A stretch of 40,032 bases of DNA from UMGS1251 sp036666555 (GCA_036666555.1 JAVWVS010000019.1:1-40032), one strand, 5' to 3'; positions 7,803 to 17,303 are shown, counted from the first letter of the stretch. Notes: generated by a model not told the origin, from the sequence alone. Numbers and translations: made by a program.

Positions 7803-9307
7803 TACTTTACCTCCTCTTCTTTATGTTTCAAGGAAGCTTCCAGAATCATTTCTTGTGTTGTTCCGTTTGCTTCAAATTCTCCCGTTACACGACCTGACTT
7901 CATAACTATAATTCTATCTGCCATTCCAAGTACTTCTGGCATTTCAGACGATACCATAATAATTCCATAACCACTAGCGGCTAATTCATTCATAATTTCA
8001 TAAATGGAATACTTTGCTCCTACATCAATACCTTTCGTTGGTTCATCTAAAATTAAAATTTTCAAATCACAACTTAACAATTTTGCAAATACAACTTTTT
8101 GTTGATTTCCACCAGAAAGTGAGGATGGTGGAGCACTAATATCTTTTGCCTTTAATTGAATTTTTTGACATAATTCAATTGCATTTAGAACTTCTGCATC
8201 TTGCTGAATTGTCACACCTTTTGTAAATTTCTTCATTACTGCCGAAGATACATTCTGATAAATAGGAAGTTCATTTACCAATCCCTGAATTTGCCTATCT
8301 TCTGGCAAAAGACCAATTCCATAATTCAAGGCATCAATAGGACTGTTTATCTTAACCTTTTTTCCCTCTAATTTAATAGTTCCACTATCTGGCGTCATAA
8401 TTCCAAAAATATTTTGGCATACCTCTGTACGACCGGCACCTACTAGTCCTGTTAATGCTAATATTTCTCCCTTTTTCACTTGAAATGAAATATCTTTAAA
8501 ATATCCTTCCTTGGAAATCTTATCTACTTCTAATAGAACTTCTCCAATTTTTGCATTTTTTTCCGGATACATTTGACTTAATTCACGTCCAACCATTTCT
8601 GCTATTAATTTTTGATTAGAAATTTTATCTACTTCCCAAGTTCCTATGTATTGTGAATCTCTAAATACCGTAACACGTGATGCAACACGATACATATCTT
8701 CAAATTTATGTGTAATGAAAATAATAGAAACTCCTTCGTCCCTTAAATGTTCTGCTATCTGATATAACTGCTCACATTCCGTTCTTGTAAGAGAAGCCGT
8801 TGGCTCATCCATAATCAGTAAATGTGCATCTCGAGAAAGTGCTTTTGCTATTTCTACTAATTGTTGTTGTGCAACACTTAACGCTCCCATTGGTTTCGAC
8901 ACGTCTATTTCACTACTAAGTGGCTCAATTAATTCCTTTGCCCTTTGAGTCATTAATTTCCAGTTATACATTCCAAGTTTATTTTTTATTTCCTGTCCCA
9001 TAAAAATATTTTCTGTAACAGACAAATCTGGAAATGCTGTAACATGTTGATAGATTGCTGCAATACCTAACTTTGCTGAATCTGCTGTAGAACGAAGTGT
9101 TATTTTTTCGCCCTCCAGAAGCATAACACCACTATCTGGTTGATGTACACCTGTTATAACTTTAATAAATGTAGATTTACCTGCTCCATTTTCACCCATA
9201 AGAGCATGTATTTCACCTTTTTTTAATTGAAAGTGGACTCCGTTCAAAGCTGTAACACCACCAAAGGTTTTAACTACATCTTTTAATTCCAAGATATAAT
9301 CACTCAT
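7802..9307 (-). CDS. sugar ABC transporter ATP-binding protein (RbsA/RhaT family)
   Basis: Duplicated ABC ATPase of about 501 residues that energises sugar import. The first nucleotide-binding domain has Walker A GENGAGKST, signature LSVAQQQLVEIAKALS and Walker B LLIMDEPTASL. The second has the degenerate Walker A GLVGAGRTE, LSGGNQQKVVFAKLL and LILDEPTKGIDVG, the usual asymmetry of the RbsA/AraG family. An in-frame ATG exists at 9349, but 9307 (MSDYILELKDVV) is preferred because AGGAAGGGG precedes it and homologues begin there. It is the first gene of the operon, read from the promoter at 9364-9391 and divergent from the AraC-type regulator. Confidence 0.92.
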   Translation of the reverse strand: MSDYILELKDVVKTFGGVTALNGVHFQLKKGEIHALMGENGAGKSTFIKVITGVHQPDSGVMLLEGEKITLRSTADSAKLGIAAIYQHVTAFPDLSVTENIFMGQEIKNKLGMYNWKLMTQRAKELIEPLSSEIDVSKPMGALSVAQQQLVEIAKALSRDAHLLIMDEPTASLTRTECEQLYQIAEHLRDEGVSIIFITHKFEDMYRVASRVTVFRDSQYIGTWEVDKISNQKLIAEMVGRELSQMYPEKNAKIGEVLLEVDKISKEGYFKDISFQVKKGEILALTGLVGAGRTEVCQNIFGIMTPDSGTIKLEGKKVKINSPIDALNYGIGLLPEDRQIQGLVNELPIYQNVSSAVMKKFTKGVTIQQDAEVLNAIELCQKIQLKAKDISAPPSSLSGGNQQKVVFAKLLSCDLKILILDEPTKGIDVGAKYSIYEIMNELAASGYGIIMVSSEMPEVLGMADRIIVMKSGRVTGEFEANGTTQEMILEASLKHKEEEVK

Positions 9308-9363
9308 CCTATCATAACCCCTTCCTAACTTTTTTTTGCATTTTGTCATTGCTTCGTAACCTA

Positions 9364-9391
9364 ACTATACTCGATTTTATTCAAGTATCAA
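9364..9391 (-). promoter_or_regulatory. putative promoter of the sugar operon
   Basis: Minus-strand -35 TTGATA (9386-9391), a 16-base spacer and -10 TATAGT (9364-9369), some 57 bases before the ATPase start. The AraC-type regulator would bind upstream of this, toward 9400-9440, but no clear operator repeat is visible there. Confidence 0.5.
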
Positions 9392-9439
9392 TATCAAAAA
9401 AGGTTTTATCGGTATCTATTCTTGTTTTTTTCAACATAT

Positions 9440-9468
9440 TTGCCATTTTTTTACTAAAATGATATAAT
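9440..9468 (+). promoter_or_regulatory. sigma-A promoter of the AraC-type regulator
   Basis: -35 TTGCCA (9440-9445), a 17-base spacer and -10 TATAAT (9463-9468), with a TG-like extension (TGA before the -10). It points toward the regulator gene at 9540. Confidence 0.65.
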
Positions 9469-9487
9469 AATTGTACATTTATTGACT

Positions 9488-9502
9488 ATATGGTTACCAT
9501 AT
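9488..9502. promoter_or_regulatory. palindrome ATATGGT-T-ACCATAT in the regulator leader
   Basis: A perfect 7-bp inverted repeat with one central base, about 20 bases downstream of the regulator -10 box and 38 bases before its ATG. The position suits an operator for repression of the regulator gene. What binds it is unknown. Confidence 0.4.
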
Positions 9503-9539
9503 TATTGAAATCTAAACTTTTACTGGAAAGGATTGACAA

Positions 9540-10394
9540 ATGAAAATACCAAAAAGACTATTTCCTGTAGAATATATTCATAAAGAAAACAAAATAACTG
9601 CACAAACAGAAAGTCTTCCTTTCTATATCAAAGAATGTGGCTATGGAAATGAACGAAAGTTTTCTTTGGGAAATGAAAACAACTATTCCGAATACTTACT
9701 TCTTTATTCTATTTCAGGTGTTGTTCGCTTTACTAAAAATCAAAATACGCAATATGTACATCAAGACAATATTATTGTATCTGCATGCAATACTCCTCTT
9801 ACTTTTACACGAACCACAAAAGATTGGACTTTTTTTTATATTGTCATCTGCGGAAGTCATGCAAAAAAATACTATAATCTTATTAGAACGCCATCTTGTG
9901 TACTTCCTGCCAGTCCTCTTAATCATACCTTGGACTATTTTATTGAGGCTGTTTCCTTAAATTTTAAAAAAGAAGTTTATACAGATATGCAAGCAAGTCT
10001 GATTGTTCACAACATTTTATTTGAACTATATCGTATTTCATACAATGTCTTAAAAGCGAAAGCAATTATACCCGTACAAGAAACTATTGTAAATCAAGCC
10101 TTGCGGTATATTTCTGTTCATTACAAAAAAGATCTAGATATTGATACCATTTGTAATGAAGTTAATTTTTCAAAATACTATTTTTGTAAAATATTTAAGG
10201 AACATACAGGAATTACAATTCATCAATATGTGAATGAATTTCGAGTGAACAAATCAAAAGAACTATTGTCTTACTCTAAGTTATCAATTAATGCAATTTC
10301 TACAAATGTAGGATTTAAAAATACCCTTACTTATAGTCGTGCTTTTAAAAATTCTATGCACATGACTCCAAGTGAATATCGAAAAAATTTTTAA
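9540..10394 (+). CDS. AraC-family transcriptional regulator
   Basis: 284 residues. The N-terminal ~150 residues resemble the cupin-like sugar-sensing domain of AraC/RhaS regulators (YLLLYSISGVVRFTKNQNTQYVHQDNIIV). The C-terminal ~100 residues hold two helix-turn-helix motifs: ICNEVNFSKYYFCKIFKEHTG around residue 205, and AISTNVGFKNTLTYSRAFK with the closing MTPSEYRK. AAAGGA lies seven bases before the ATG. It is divergent from the sugar operon and is the obvious candidate activator of it. The ligand would be the imported sugar or an intermediate, which is inference from position only. Confidence 0.88.
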   Translation: MKIPKRLFPVEYIHKENKITAQTESLPFYIKECGYGNERKFSLGNENNYSEYLLLYSISGVVRFTKNQNTQYVHQDNIIVSACNTPLTFTRTTKDWTFFYIVICGSHAKKYYNLIRTPSCVLPASPLNHTLDYFIEAVSLNFKKEVYTDMQASLIVHNILFELYRISYNVLKAKAIIPVQETIVNQALRYISVHYKKDLDIDTICNEVNFSKYYFCKIFKEHTGITIHQYVNEFRVNKSKELLSYSKLSINAISTNVGFKNTLTYSRAFKNSMHMTPSEYRKNF

Positions 10395-10401
10395 ATATCC
10401 T

Positions 10402-10434
10402 AAAAAAGAGAGCTATCACAGCTCTCTTTTTTAA
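10402..10434. terminator. bidirectional intrinsic terminator between regulator and gyrA
   Basis: A perfect 13-bp stem (10402-10414 and 10420-10432) with a 5-base loop, A-run on one side and T-run on the other, between convergent genes. Confidence 0.9.
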
Positions 10435-10443
10435 TTTCAAACT

Positions 10444-12945
10444 TTATTCTTCTGTTGTTTCTTCCATCATTTCTTCCATTTCTATTTCCGTTTGCAACTC
10501 CGGTGAAGTGTCTCTTACTTTTGCAATGCTTGCAACTTTATCATTGCCTTGGATGTTAATTAATTTCACTCCGGATGTAACACGGCCAAGCATGGATATG
10601 CCACTACATTCCATACGGATAATAATTCCTTCCGTATTGATAATCATGACTTCATTATCTTCATCTACAGCTTTCACACCTACTACATTACCTGTTTTTT
10701 CTGTAATCTTATAACATTTGACACCTTTTCCACCACGGTTCTGACAGGTGAATTCATCCATTTTTGTACGTTTCCCCATACCCTTTTCGGATACGATCAA
10801 CAAACATTCTCCCTGGGTATTCATCTGCATTCCCACTACTTCATCCCGGTCACCTAAATTCATTCCTCGAACGCCCATAGAAGTTCTTCCGGTAGAACGG
10901 ACATCTTTTTCATTAAAACGAATACACTGTCCATATTTTGTAACTAAAATAATATCTTTTTCATTATCTGTTGCTTTTACTTCGATTAGTTCATCTTCTT
11001 CTCGAAGTGTGATAGCAGCAAGTCCTGTTTTTCTAACATTGGCATAATCTTTAATCGGTGTCTTTTTTACAAGTCCTTTTTTCGTTGCCATAAACAGATA
11101 GTTACCTTCTTCATACTGCCTAATCGGTATCATTGCTGTAATCTTTTCTTCCGGCATCAGTTGAAGCAGGTTGATAATGGCCGTTCCTCTTGCAGTTCTG
11201 CTAGACTCCGGTATCTCATATGCTTTCAATCGATAGACACGACCGGTATTGGTAAAGAACATTAAATAATGATGGGTAGTCGTCATAAATAAATCCTCTA
11301 CATAATCTTCACTAATCGTCTGCATTCCTTTAATACCTTTACCACCTCTATGCTGGCTTTTAAATGTATCCATAGTCATACGTTTGATATAACCTAATTT
11401 TGTCATAGCAATCACTACATTTTCTCTTGGAATTAAATCTTCCATAGAAATATCAAATTCGTCATATCCTATAGATGTTCTTCTTTCATCTCCATATTTA
11501 TCACTGATCATCATAATTTCTTCTTTAATGACACCCAGTAATATTTTTCGATCTGCTAAAATTGCTTTAAATCCTTCAATTCGTTCCATTAATTCTTTGA
11601 ACTCATTTTCAAGTTTTGCTCTCTCCAAACCGGTGAGTGCACGTAGACGCATATCAACAATGGCTTGTGCCTGTGCTTCAGACAACTGAAAACGTTCTAT
11701 CAAAGCATCTTTTGCTTCCTGAGTAGTCTTGCTGGCACGAATTAACTTAATTACCTCATCAATATTATCCAGGGCAATCAATAATCCCTTTAAGATATGT
11801 GCACGTTCTTCTGCTTTATTTAATTCATATTTCGTTCTTCTGGTAACCACTTCTTCTTGATGTTTCAGATAGAACTTCAGCATTTGCATAATATTTAATA
11901 CTTTTGGTTCATTATTTACAAGTGCAAGCATAATCACACCAAAAGTATCCTGCAACTGTGTATGTTTATATAATTGATTTAAAATCACACTGGTATTTAC
12001 ATCACGGCGCAGTTCAATACAAACTCGCATACCTTCTCTGTTGGATTGGTCACTTAAATCTGTAATTCCATCTATTTTTTTATCCCGCACCAATTCTGCA
12101 ATTTTTTCAATCAAACGTGCTTTATTTACCATATAAGGAAGTTCTGTTATAACAATACGATTCTTCCCATTTGCCATTGGTTCAATTTCTGTAATCGCAC
12201 GTACACGAACTTTCCCTCGACCGGTACGATAAGCTTCTTCAATTCCTCTTGTCCCAAGAATCTGTCCACCGGTAGGAAAATCAGGTCCTTTTACAATTCC
12301 TAGAATATCTTCTATCGTTGTTTTTTCATTTTCATCTATTTCATCATCAATAATTCTGACTACTGCTTTTACAATTTCCTTTAAATTATGGGGTGGAATA
12401 TTCGTTGCCATACCAACTGCAATTCCGGACGCACCATTGACTAAAAGATTGGGGAATCTAGAAGGAAGTACTACCGGTTCCTTTTCTGTTTCATCAAAGT
12501 TGGGTGCAAAATCAACCGTATTTTTATTGATATCTGCAGTCAGCTCCATAGATATTTTGCTCATACGGGCTTCCGTGTAACGCATTGCTGCAGCACCATC
12601 TCCATCCACAGAACCAAAGTTTCCATGCCCATCAACCAGCGGATATCTGGTAGACCACTCCTGAGCCATATTAACTAATGCACCATAAATAGAACTATCT
12701 CCGTGAGGATGGTATTTACCCATGGTATCACCGACGATACGAGCACATTTACGATGTGGCTTATCCGGACCATTGTTTAATTCAATCATTGAATATAAAA
12801 TTCTTCTCTGTACCGGTTTCAAACCATCTCTTACATCCGGAAGCGCACGCGCCGCAATAACACTCATTGCATATTCGATATAAGATTTTTCCATTGTCTT
12901 TTGTAAATCGACCTCATGAACTTTATCAAAAATATTCTCTTCCAT
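10444..12945 (-). CDS. gyrA: DNA gyrase subunit A
   Basis: 833-residue type II topoisomerase breakage-reunion subunit; with GyrB it introduces negative supercoils. The catalytic tyrosine is Y123 in AMRYTEARM. The quinolone-determining region reads YHPHGDSSIYGAL: Ser84 matches E. coli Ser83, while Gly88 stands where E. coli has Asp87. The C-terminal DNA-wrapping domain includes a GyrA-box-like QHRGGKG and a second NRGGKG. AGGAG precedes the ATG. It is the last gene of the leftward dnaA-to-gyrA cluster, starting 14 bases after gyrB, and ends at a strong bidirectional terminator. ParC is an alternative for such proteins, but the recF-gyrB linkage and the GyrA box argue for GyrA. Confidence 0.96.
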   Translation of the reverse strand: MEENIFDKVHEVDLQKTMEKSYIEYAMSVIAARALPDVRDGLKPVQRRILYSMIELNNGPDKPHRKCARIVGDTMGKYHPHGDSSIYGALVNMAQEWSTRYPLVDGHGNFGSVDGDGAAAMRYTEARMSKISMELTADINKNTVDFAPNFDETEKEPVVLPSRFPNLLVNGASGIAVGMATNIPPHNLKEIVKAVVRIIDDEIDENEKTTIEDILGIVKGPDFPTGGQILGTRGIEEAYRTGRGKVRVRAITEIEPMANGKNRIVITELPYMVNKARLIEKIAELVRDKKIDGITDLSDQSNREGMRVCIELRRDVNTSVILNQLYKHTQLQDTFGVIMLALVNNEPKVLNIMQMLKFYLKHQEEVVTRRTKYELNKAEERAHILKGLLIALDNIDEVIKLIRASKTTQEAKDALIERFQLSEAQAQAIVDMRLRALTGLERAKLENEFKELMERIEGFKAILADRKILLGVIKEEIMMISDKYGDERRTSIGYDEFDISMEDLIPRENVVIAMTKLGYIKRMTMDTFKSQHRGGKGIKGMQTISEDYVEDLFMTTTHHYLMFFTNTGRVYRLKAYEIPESSRTARGTAIINLLQLMPEEKITAMIPIRQYEEGNYLFMATKKGLVKKTPIKDYANVRKTGLAAITLREEDELIEVKATDNEKDIILVTKYGQCIRFNEKDVRSTGRTSMGVRGMNLGDRDEVVGMQMNTQGECLLIVSEKGMGKRTKMDEFTCQNRGGKGVKCYKITEKTGNVVGVKAVDEDNEVMIINTEGIIIRMECSGISMLGRVTSGVKLINIQGNDKVASIAKVRDTSPELQTEIEMEEMMEETTEE

Positions 12946-12959
12946 TTTTTATTCCTCTC

Positions 12960-14876
12960 CTATATATCTAAGTTTTGGACATATTTTGCATTTTCTTCGA
13001 TAAACTCACGTCTCGGCTCTACTTTATCGCCCATTAATGTTGTAAATGTTAAATCGAGTTCTGAAGATGTTTCTTCATCCATGGTAACACGAAGTAAAAT
13101 TCGATGTTCCGGTGACATAGTTGTTTCCCATAATTGAATCGCATCCATTTCTCCAAGACCTTTATAACGTTGAATTTTATTACTGTTATCTCTTCCTACT
13201 TCTTGTAAAATATTTTCCAATTCTTCATCACTGTAAGCGTACCACTCTTTTTTATTTTTTTCCAACTTGTAAAGTGGTGGCTGTGCCAGATATACGTATC
13301 CATCTTTTATTAAATTTGGCATAAAACGATATAAGAATGTTAATAATAAAGTACTGATATGAGCTCCATCCACATCGGCATCTGTCATAATAATAATTTT
13401 ATGATATCTTAACTTCTTAATATCAAAATCATCATGAATTCCTGTTCCAAATGCAGTAATCATTGCTTTGATTTCAGCATTTCCATAAATTTTATCCAAT
13501 CTTGCTTTTTCTACATTCAATATCTTTCCACGAAGAGGCAAAATAGCTTGTGTAGCTCTATCTCTTGCTGTTTTTGCAGAACCACCCGCGGAATCTCCTT
13601 CGACAATATAAATCTCACAGTTCGCCGGATCTTTATCCGAACAATCTGCTAATTTTCCCGGAAGTGAAGTAGAATCCAGTGCAGATTTTCTTCTTGTCAA
13701 ATCTCTTGCTTTCCTTGCTGCTTCTCTTGCACGTTGAGCCATCACTGATTTTTCAATTGTCATCTTGGCTACAATTGGATTTTGTTCTAAAAATATTTCC
13801 AATTGCTTACTTACAATATTATCGACAGCTCCTCTTGCTTCACTATTTCCAAGTTTTTGTTTTGTCTGTCCCTCAAATTGTGGGTCTTCTAATTTTACAC
13901 TAATAATAGCAGTCAGCCCTTCTCGAATGTCTTCTCCAGAAAGATTCACTTCACTGTCTTTTAGTATTTTATTTTTTCTGGCATAATCATTAAATGTTTT
14001 CGTAAGTGCATTTCGAAATCCAACAATATGAGTTCCACCTTCCGGTGTCGTAATATTATTAACGAAACCATACGTATTATCACTATAAGAATCGTTGTGC
14101 TGCATTGCAACTTCTACGTACACATTATCTTTTTTACCTTCACAATAAATAATATGATCATAAAGAGGTGTTTTACTTCTGTTTAGATATTTGACGAATT
14201 CCTTGATACCACCTTCATAACAAAAAGAACGTTCTATCAGTTCTTCGCCTCTTTCATCCCGTAAATTTATTCTCAAATTTTTGGTTAAAAAAGCCATTTC
14301 ACGAAATCTGTTTTTTAGCGTATCAAAATCGAATACAATTTCCTCAAAAATGGTCTCATCCGGTAAAAATGTGACTTTAGTTCCTGTTTTTCCTATTTCA
14401 CATTCTCCAGACACGTATAATTTTTTCGCTACTTTTCCTTTTTCATAACGTTGTCTATATATTTTACCTTCACTGTATATTTCCACTTCCAAAAAATTAG
14501 AAAGAGCATTTACTACAGATGCACCTACTCCATGAAGGCCTCCGGATACTTTATATCCCCCTCCACCAAATTTACCACCTGCATGCAATACTGTAAATAC
14601 AACTTCCACTGCCGGTAATCCTGATTTATGATTAATTCCAACTGGTATTCCACGTCCATTATCAATAACAGTAATAGAATTATCTTTATTCATGGATATA
14701 AAAATAGTATCACAAAATCCTGCTAACGCTTCATCCACTGCATTATCTACAATTTCATACACCAAATGATGTAATCCTCTCATAGATGTGCTTCCGATAT
14801 ACATTCCCGGTCGTTTTCGAACTGCTTCCAACCCTTCTAGTATCTGTATCTGGTCTGCACCATATTCTGCACTCAT
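12960..14876 (-). CDS. gyrB: DNA gyrase subunit B
   Basis: 638-residue ATPase subunit of gyrase. The GHKL ATP-binding motifs are VDNAVDEALAG, DNGRGIP and GGLHGVGASVVNAL. The TOPRIM domain shows EGDSAGGSAK near residue 428 and DADVDGAHI near residue 507, and the C-terminus has KGLGEMD. Length is typical of the short Gram-positive form without the enterobacterial insertion. It follows recF by ten bases and precedes gyrA by fourteen, so co-transcription of the three is likely. Confidence 0.97.
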   Translation of the reverse strand: MSAEYGADQIQILEGLEAVRKRPGMYIGSTSMRGLHHLVYEIVDNAVDEALAGFCDTIFISMNKDNSITVIDNGRGIPVGINHKSGLPAVEVVFTVLHAGGKFGGGGYKVSGGLHGVGASVVNALSNFLEVEIYSEGKIYRQRYEKGKVAKKLYVSGECEIGKTGTKVTFLPDETIFEEIVFDFDTLKNRFREMAFLTKNLRINLRDERGEELIERSFCYEGGIKEFVKYLNRSKTPLYDHIIYCEGKKDNVYVEVAMQHNDSYSDNTYGFVNNITTPEGGTHIVGFRNALTKTFNDYARKNKILKDSEVNLSGEDIREGLTAIISVKLEDPQFEGQTKQKLGNSEARGAVDNIVSKQLEIFLEQNPIVAKMTIEKSVMAQRAREAARKARDLTRRKSALDSTSLPGKLADCSDKDPANCEIYIVEGDSAGGSAKTARDRATQAILPLRGKILNVEKARLDKIYGNAEIKAMITAFGTGIHDDFDIKKLRYHKIIIMTDADVDGAHISTLLLTFLYRFMPNLIKDGYVYLAQPPLYKLEKNKKEWYAYSDEELENILQEVGRDNSNKIQRYKGLGEMDAIQLWETTMSPEHRILLRVTMDEETSSELDLTFTTLMGDKVEPRREFIEENAKYVQNLDI

Positions 14877-14886
14877 ATAATTCCTC

Positions 14887-15972
14887 CTAATTCTCTCTTA
14901 TTACTTGTCCTTTTTGGACATGAAATATTTTGTTTATAGAAAAACGATGATTCACAAACTCATCTACACCTGTACAGGTAATTAAGGTTTGTATATCATG
15001 AATACTATCTAATAAATAGTTTTGCCTATGCTTATCAAGTTCAGACAACACATCATCCAGCAACAGTATTGGTGTATCATGAATTAATTGTTTCACCAAT
15101 TCAATTTCTGAAAGTTTCAATGATAATGCAGCGGTTCTTTGTTGTCCCTGAGATCCAAACTTACGAATATCAATGTCATCTATCATAAAAATAATATCAT
15201 CTCTATGAGGTCCTACGGAAGTGCTTTTCATCTTCATATCTTTTTCTCTATTTTTCTTAAGTGATTCTTCCAGACTTAAAGATCCAATTAAAGATTCATA
15301 AGAAATGACAATTTTTTCTTTTCCACCAGTTAATTTAGCATGAATTTCAAATATAATATCATTTACTTGTTTCACAAACAATTTTCTTCGTTCAATAATC
15401 TTATTCCCATAATGAATCAGCTGTAAATCCCATACATCTAGTGTTGATTCTAATTCTTTTTGATAGCTCATCTCTTTTAAAAGACGATTTCTCTGATTCA
15501 CTACTCTATTATAATTAGATAAATTACTTAAATATACTTTATCTAATTGTGATAATTCCAAGTCCATAAATCTTCTTCTTTCAGAAGGTCCATTTTTTAT
15601 AATATTTAAATCTTCCGGTGAAAAAAACACCAGATGAATAATTCCAAATAATTCACTTGCCTTACGAATAGGAATTTTATTAATTGCAATTCCTTTTGGG
15701 CTATTTTTTTTTAAATGCATGTCGATATGAAAGGGAACTTCTCTCTTTTCTATGATTGCTTCCATATGTGATTCCTCATGTCCAAACTCTATCATATCAC
15801 GGTCTTTTGTTCCGCGGTGAGACTTTGTTGTACCACACACATAAATAGCTTCCAGTATATTTGTTTTTCCCTGTGCATTATCTCCATAAAAGATATTTGT
15901 TTGATCATTAAATTCGAGAGATAACAAATCATAATTTCTAAAATTTTTCAATTTCAAAGAGTTAATCTTCAA
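14887..15972 (-). CDS. recF: DNA replication and repair protein RecF
   Basis: 361-residue SMC-like ATPase that helps load RecA at single-strand gaps. Walker A is GDNAQGKTNILEAI at about residues 31-44, the signature region GSQGQQRTAALSLKL lies near residue 273, and Walker B is LLLDDVLSELD near residue 302. The start overlaps the end of the S4-domain gene by eleven bases, the classic yaaA-recF arrangement of Firmicutes. Confidence 0.96.
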   Translation of the reverse strand: MKINSLKLKNFRNYDLLSLEFNDQTNIFYGDNAQGKTNILEAIYVCGTTKSHRGTKDRDMIEFGHEESHMEAIIEKREVPFHIDMHLKKNSPKGIAINKIPIRKASELFGIIHLVFFSPEDLNIIKNGPSERRRFMDLELSQLDKVYLSNLSNYNRVVNQRNRLLKEMSYQKELESTLDVWDLQLIHYGNKIIERRKLFVKQVNDIIFEIHAKLTGGKEKIVISYESLIGSLSLEESLKKNREKDMKMKSTSVGPHRDDIIFMIDDIDIRKFGSQGQQRTAALSLKLSEIELVKQLIHDTPILLLDDVLSELDKHRQNYLLDSIHDIQTLITCTGVDEFVNHRFSINKIFHVQKGQVIREN

Positions 15973-16171
15973 TTTTTACTTCTTCTCCTTCAAAAGAAAT
16001 TATATCACCCGGATATAATTTCTTTCCTCTTCTTGTTTCCGTCTCTCCATTTACCTTTACAAGTCCATCTATAATGACTTCCTTTGCTTCTACACCTGAC
16101 TCAACAAGACCTGCAGCTTTTAGAGCCTGCCCCAATTTAATAAACTCTTCTTTCACTTTTATAATTTCCAT
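15962..16171 (-). CDS. yaaA: S4-domain RNA-binding protein YaaA
   Basis: About 69 residues, a single S4 RNA-binding fold: IKLGQALKAAGLVESGVEAKEVIIDGLVKVNG, then RRGKKLYPGD. The family is always found between dnaN and recF in Firmicutes and is thought to act in ribosome assembly, though its exact role is not settled. The start at 16171 (MEIIKVKEEF) is chosen over the upstream in-frame ATG at 16201 because GAGGG lies nine bases before it; the upstream choice would overlap dnaN by eight bases. The gene overlaps recF by eleven bases. Confidence 0.9.
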   Translation of the reverse strand: MEIIKVKEEFIKLGQALKAAGLVESGVEAKEVIIDGLVKVNGETETRRGKKLYPGDIISFEGEEVKIED

Positions 16172-16193
16172 TACATTTTTCCCTCGATTTTTA

Positions 16194-17303
16194 TTAAGCA
16201 ATCACATTAAAATTAACAGGTAAAATAAGATAAATATAATTTTCACTTTCATCCTTTATAAAACATGGCGCTTTTGCATTCATAAGGAAAATAGTTACTT
16301 CTTCATCATCAATTACACGAAGGGCATCAATTAAAAATTTGGGATTAAATCCAATCATTAAATCTTTTCCCTCTTTTGTAATGATGATTTCTTCATCCAT
16401 AGAACCTAATTGAGACTTAATTTTCAACTCCATGGTTTCATCCTGCATATTAATAATAATTGGTTTTTTATCTCCTTCATTGACAAGAAGCGTTGCACGA
16501 TCAATACAATTTAATAATTCTTTTTTGTTCACACGTACTTTTGTTTCGTAATCACTGGACAGCATTTGATCAATTCTAAAATATTCTCCTTCAATCAAGC
16601 GAGAAACCACGACTGTATGATCAAATTCAAATAATATGTGATTCTTTGTAAAATAAATCTTCACTTCACTATCCACTTCTCCGGATAAAATTTTACTCAC
16701 TTCTATCAAAGTTTTTCCCGGAACAATTACTTTTTGGGAAGGATAATCATTTTTTAATTCTATTTTACGAATAGAAATACGATGACCATCTAAAGATATT
16801 ACTTTTAAAATATTGTCACTAATATCAAAAAGTTCACCCGTCATTATTTTATTACTATCAGAATCTGCAATAGAAAAGATAGTCTGTCTAATCACTTCTT
16901 TCAAAGTAAATTGAGATAATATGATAGAATCTGTTTTTTCGATGTAGGGTAGATAAGAAAAATCTTCTCCTGCTTTTCCTGAAATATTAAAATTTGCTTT
17001 TTCACAAGTAATATATATTTGTAAATTTTCATCTGTTTCAATTGTAATTTCATTATCAGGAAGTTTTCTTACAATCTCAGAAAAAATCTTAGCATCTAAA
17101 GCAATCATTCCCTTTTTAAAAATATCGCCCTCAATGATAGTTTCTATTCCCAGCTCCATATCATTCGCTGTTAATTTTATGATGTCATTGGTTGCATCAA
17201 TCAGAATACATTCGAGAATGGGCATGGTTGTTTTGGATGGAACAGCTTTTGATACAATGCCAATGCCTTTTGCTAAATTTGATTTGGTGCATATTATTTT
17301 CAT
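16194..17303 (-). CDS. dnaN: DNA polymerase III sliding clamp (beta subunit)
   Basis: 369-residue sliding clamp that tethers the replicative polymerase to DNA. It starts MKIICTKSNLAKGIGIVSKAVPSKTTMPILE and contains the three repeated clamp folds, with GEDFSYLPYIE, VSLDGHRISIRK and the C-terminal LILPVNFN ending of the family. It follows dnaA after a 257-base gap that contains DnaA boxes. Confidence 0.97.
   Translation of the reverse strand: MKIICTKSNLAKGIGIVSKAVPSKTTMPILECILIDATNDIIKLTANDMELGIETIIEGDIFKKGMIALDAKIFSEIVRKLPDNEITIETDENLQIYITCEKANFNISGKAGEDFSYLPYIEKTDSIILSQFTLKEVIRQTIFSIADSDSNKIMTGELFDISDNILKVISLDGHRISIRKIELKNDYPSQKVIVPGKTLIEVSKILSGEVDSEVKIYFTKNHILFEFDHTVVVSRLIEGEYFRIDQMLSSDYETKVRVNKKELLNCIDRATLLVNEGDKKPIIINMQDETMELKIKSQLGSMDEEIIITKEGKDLMIGFNPKFLIDALRVIDDEEVTIFLMNAKAPCFIKDESENYIYLILPVNFNVIA

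Noticed and set aside
9400..9440. Catabolite-response element upstream of the sugar operon
   Set aside because: No sequence close to the TGWNANCGNTNWCA pattern was found in the intergenic region.
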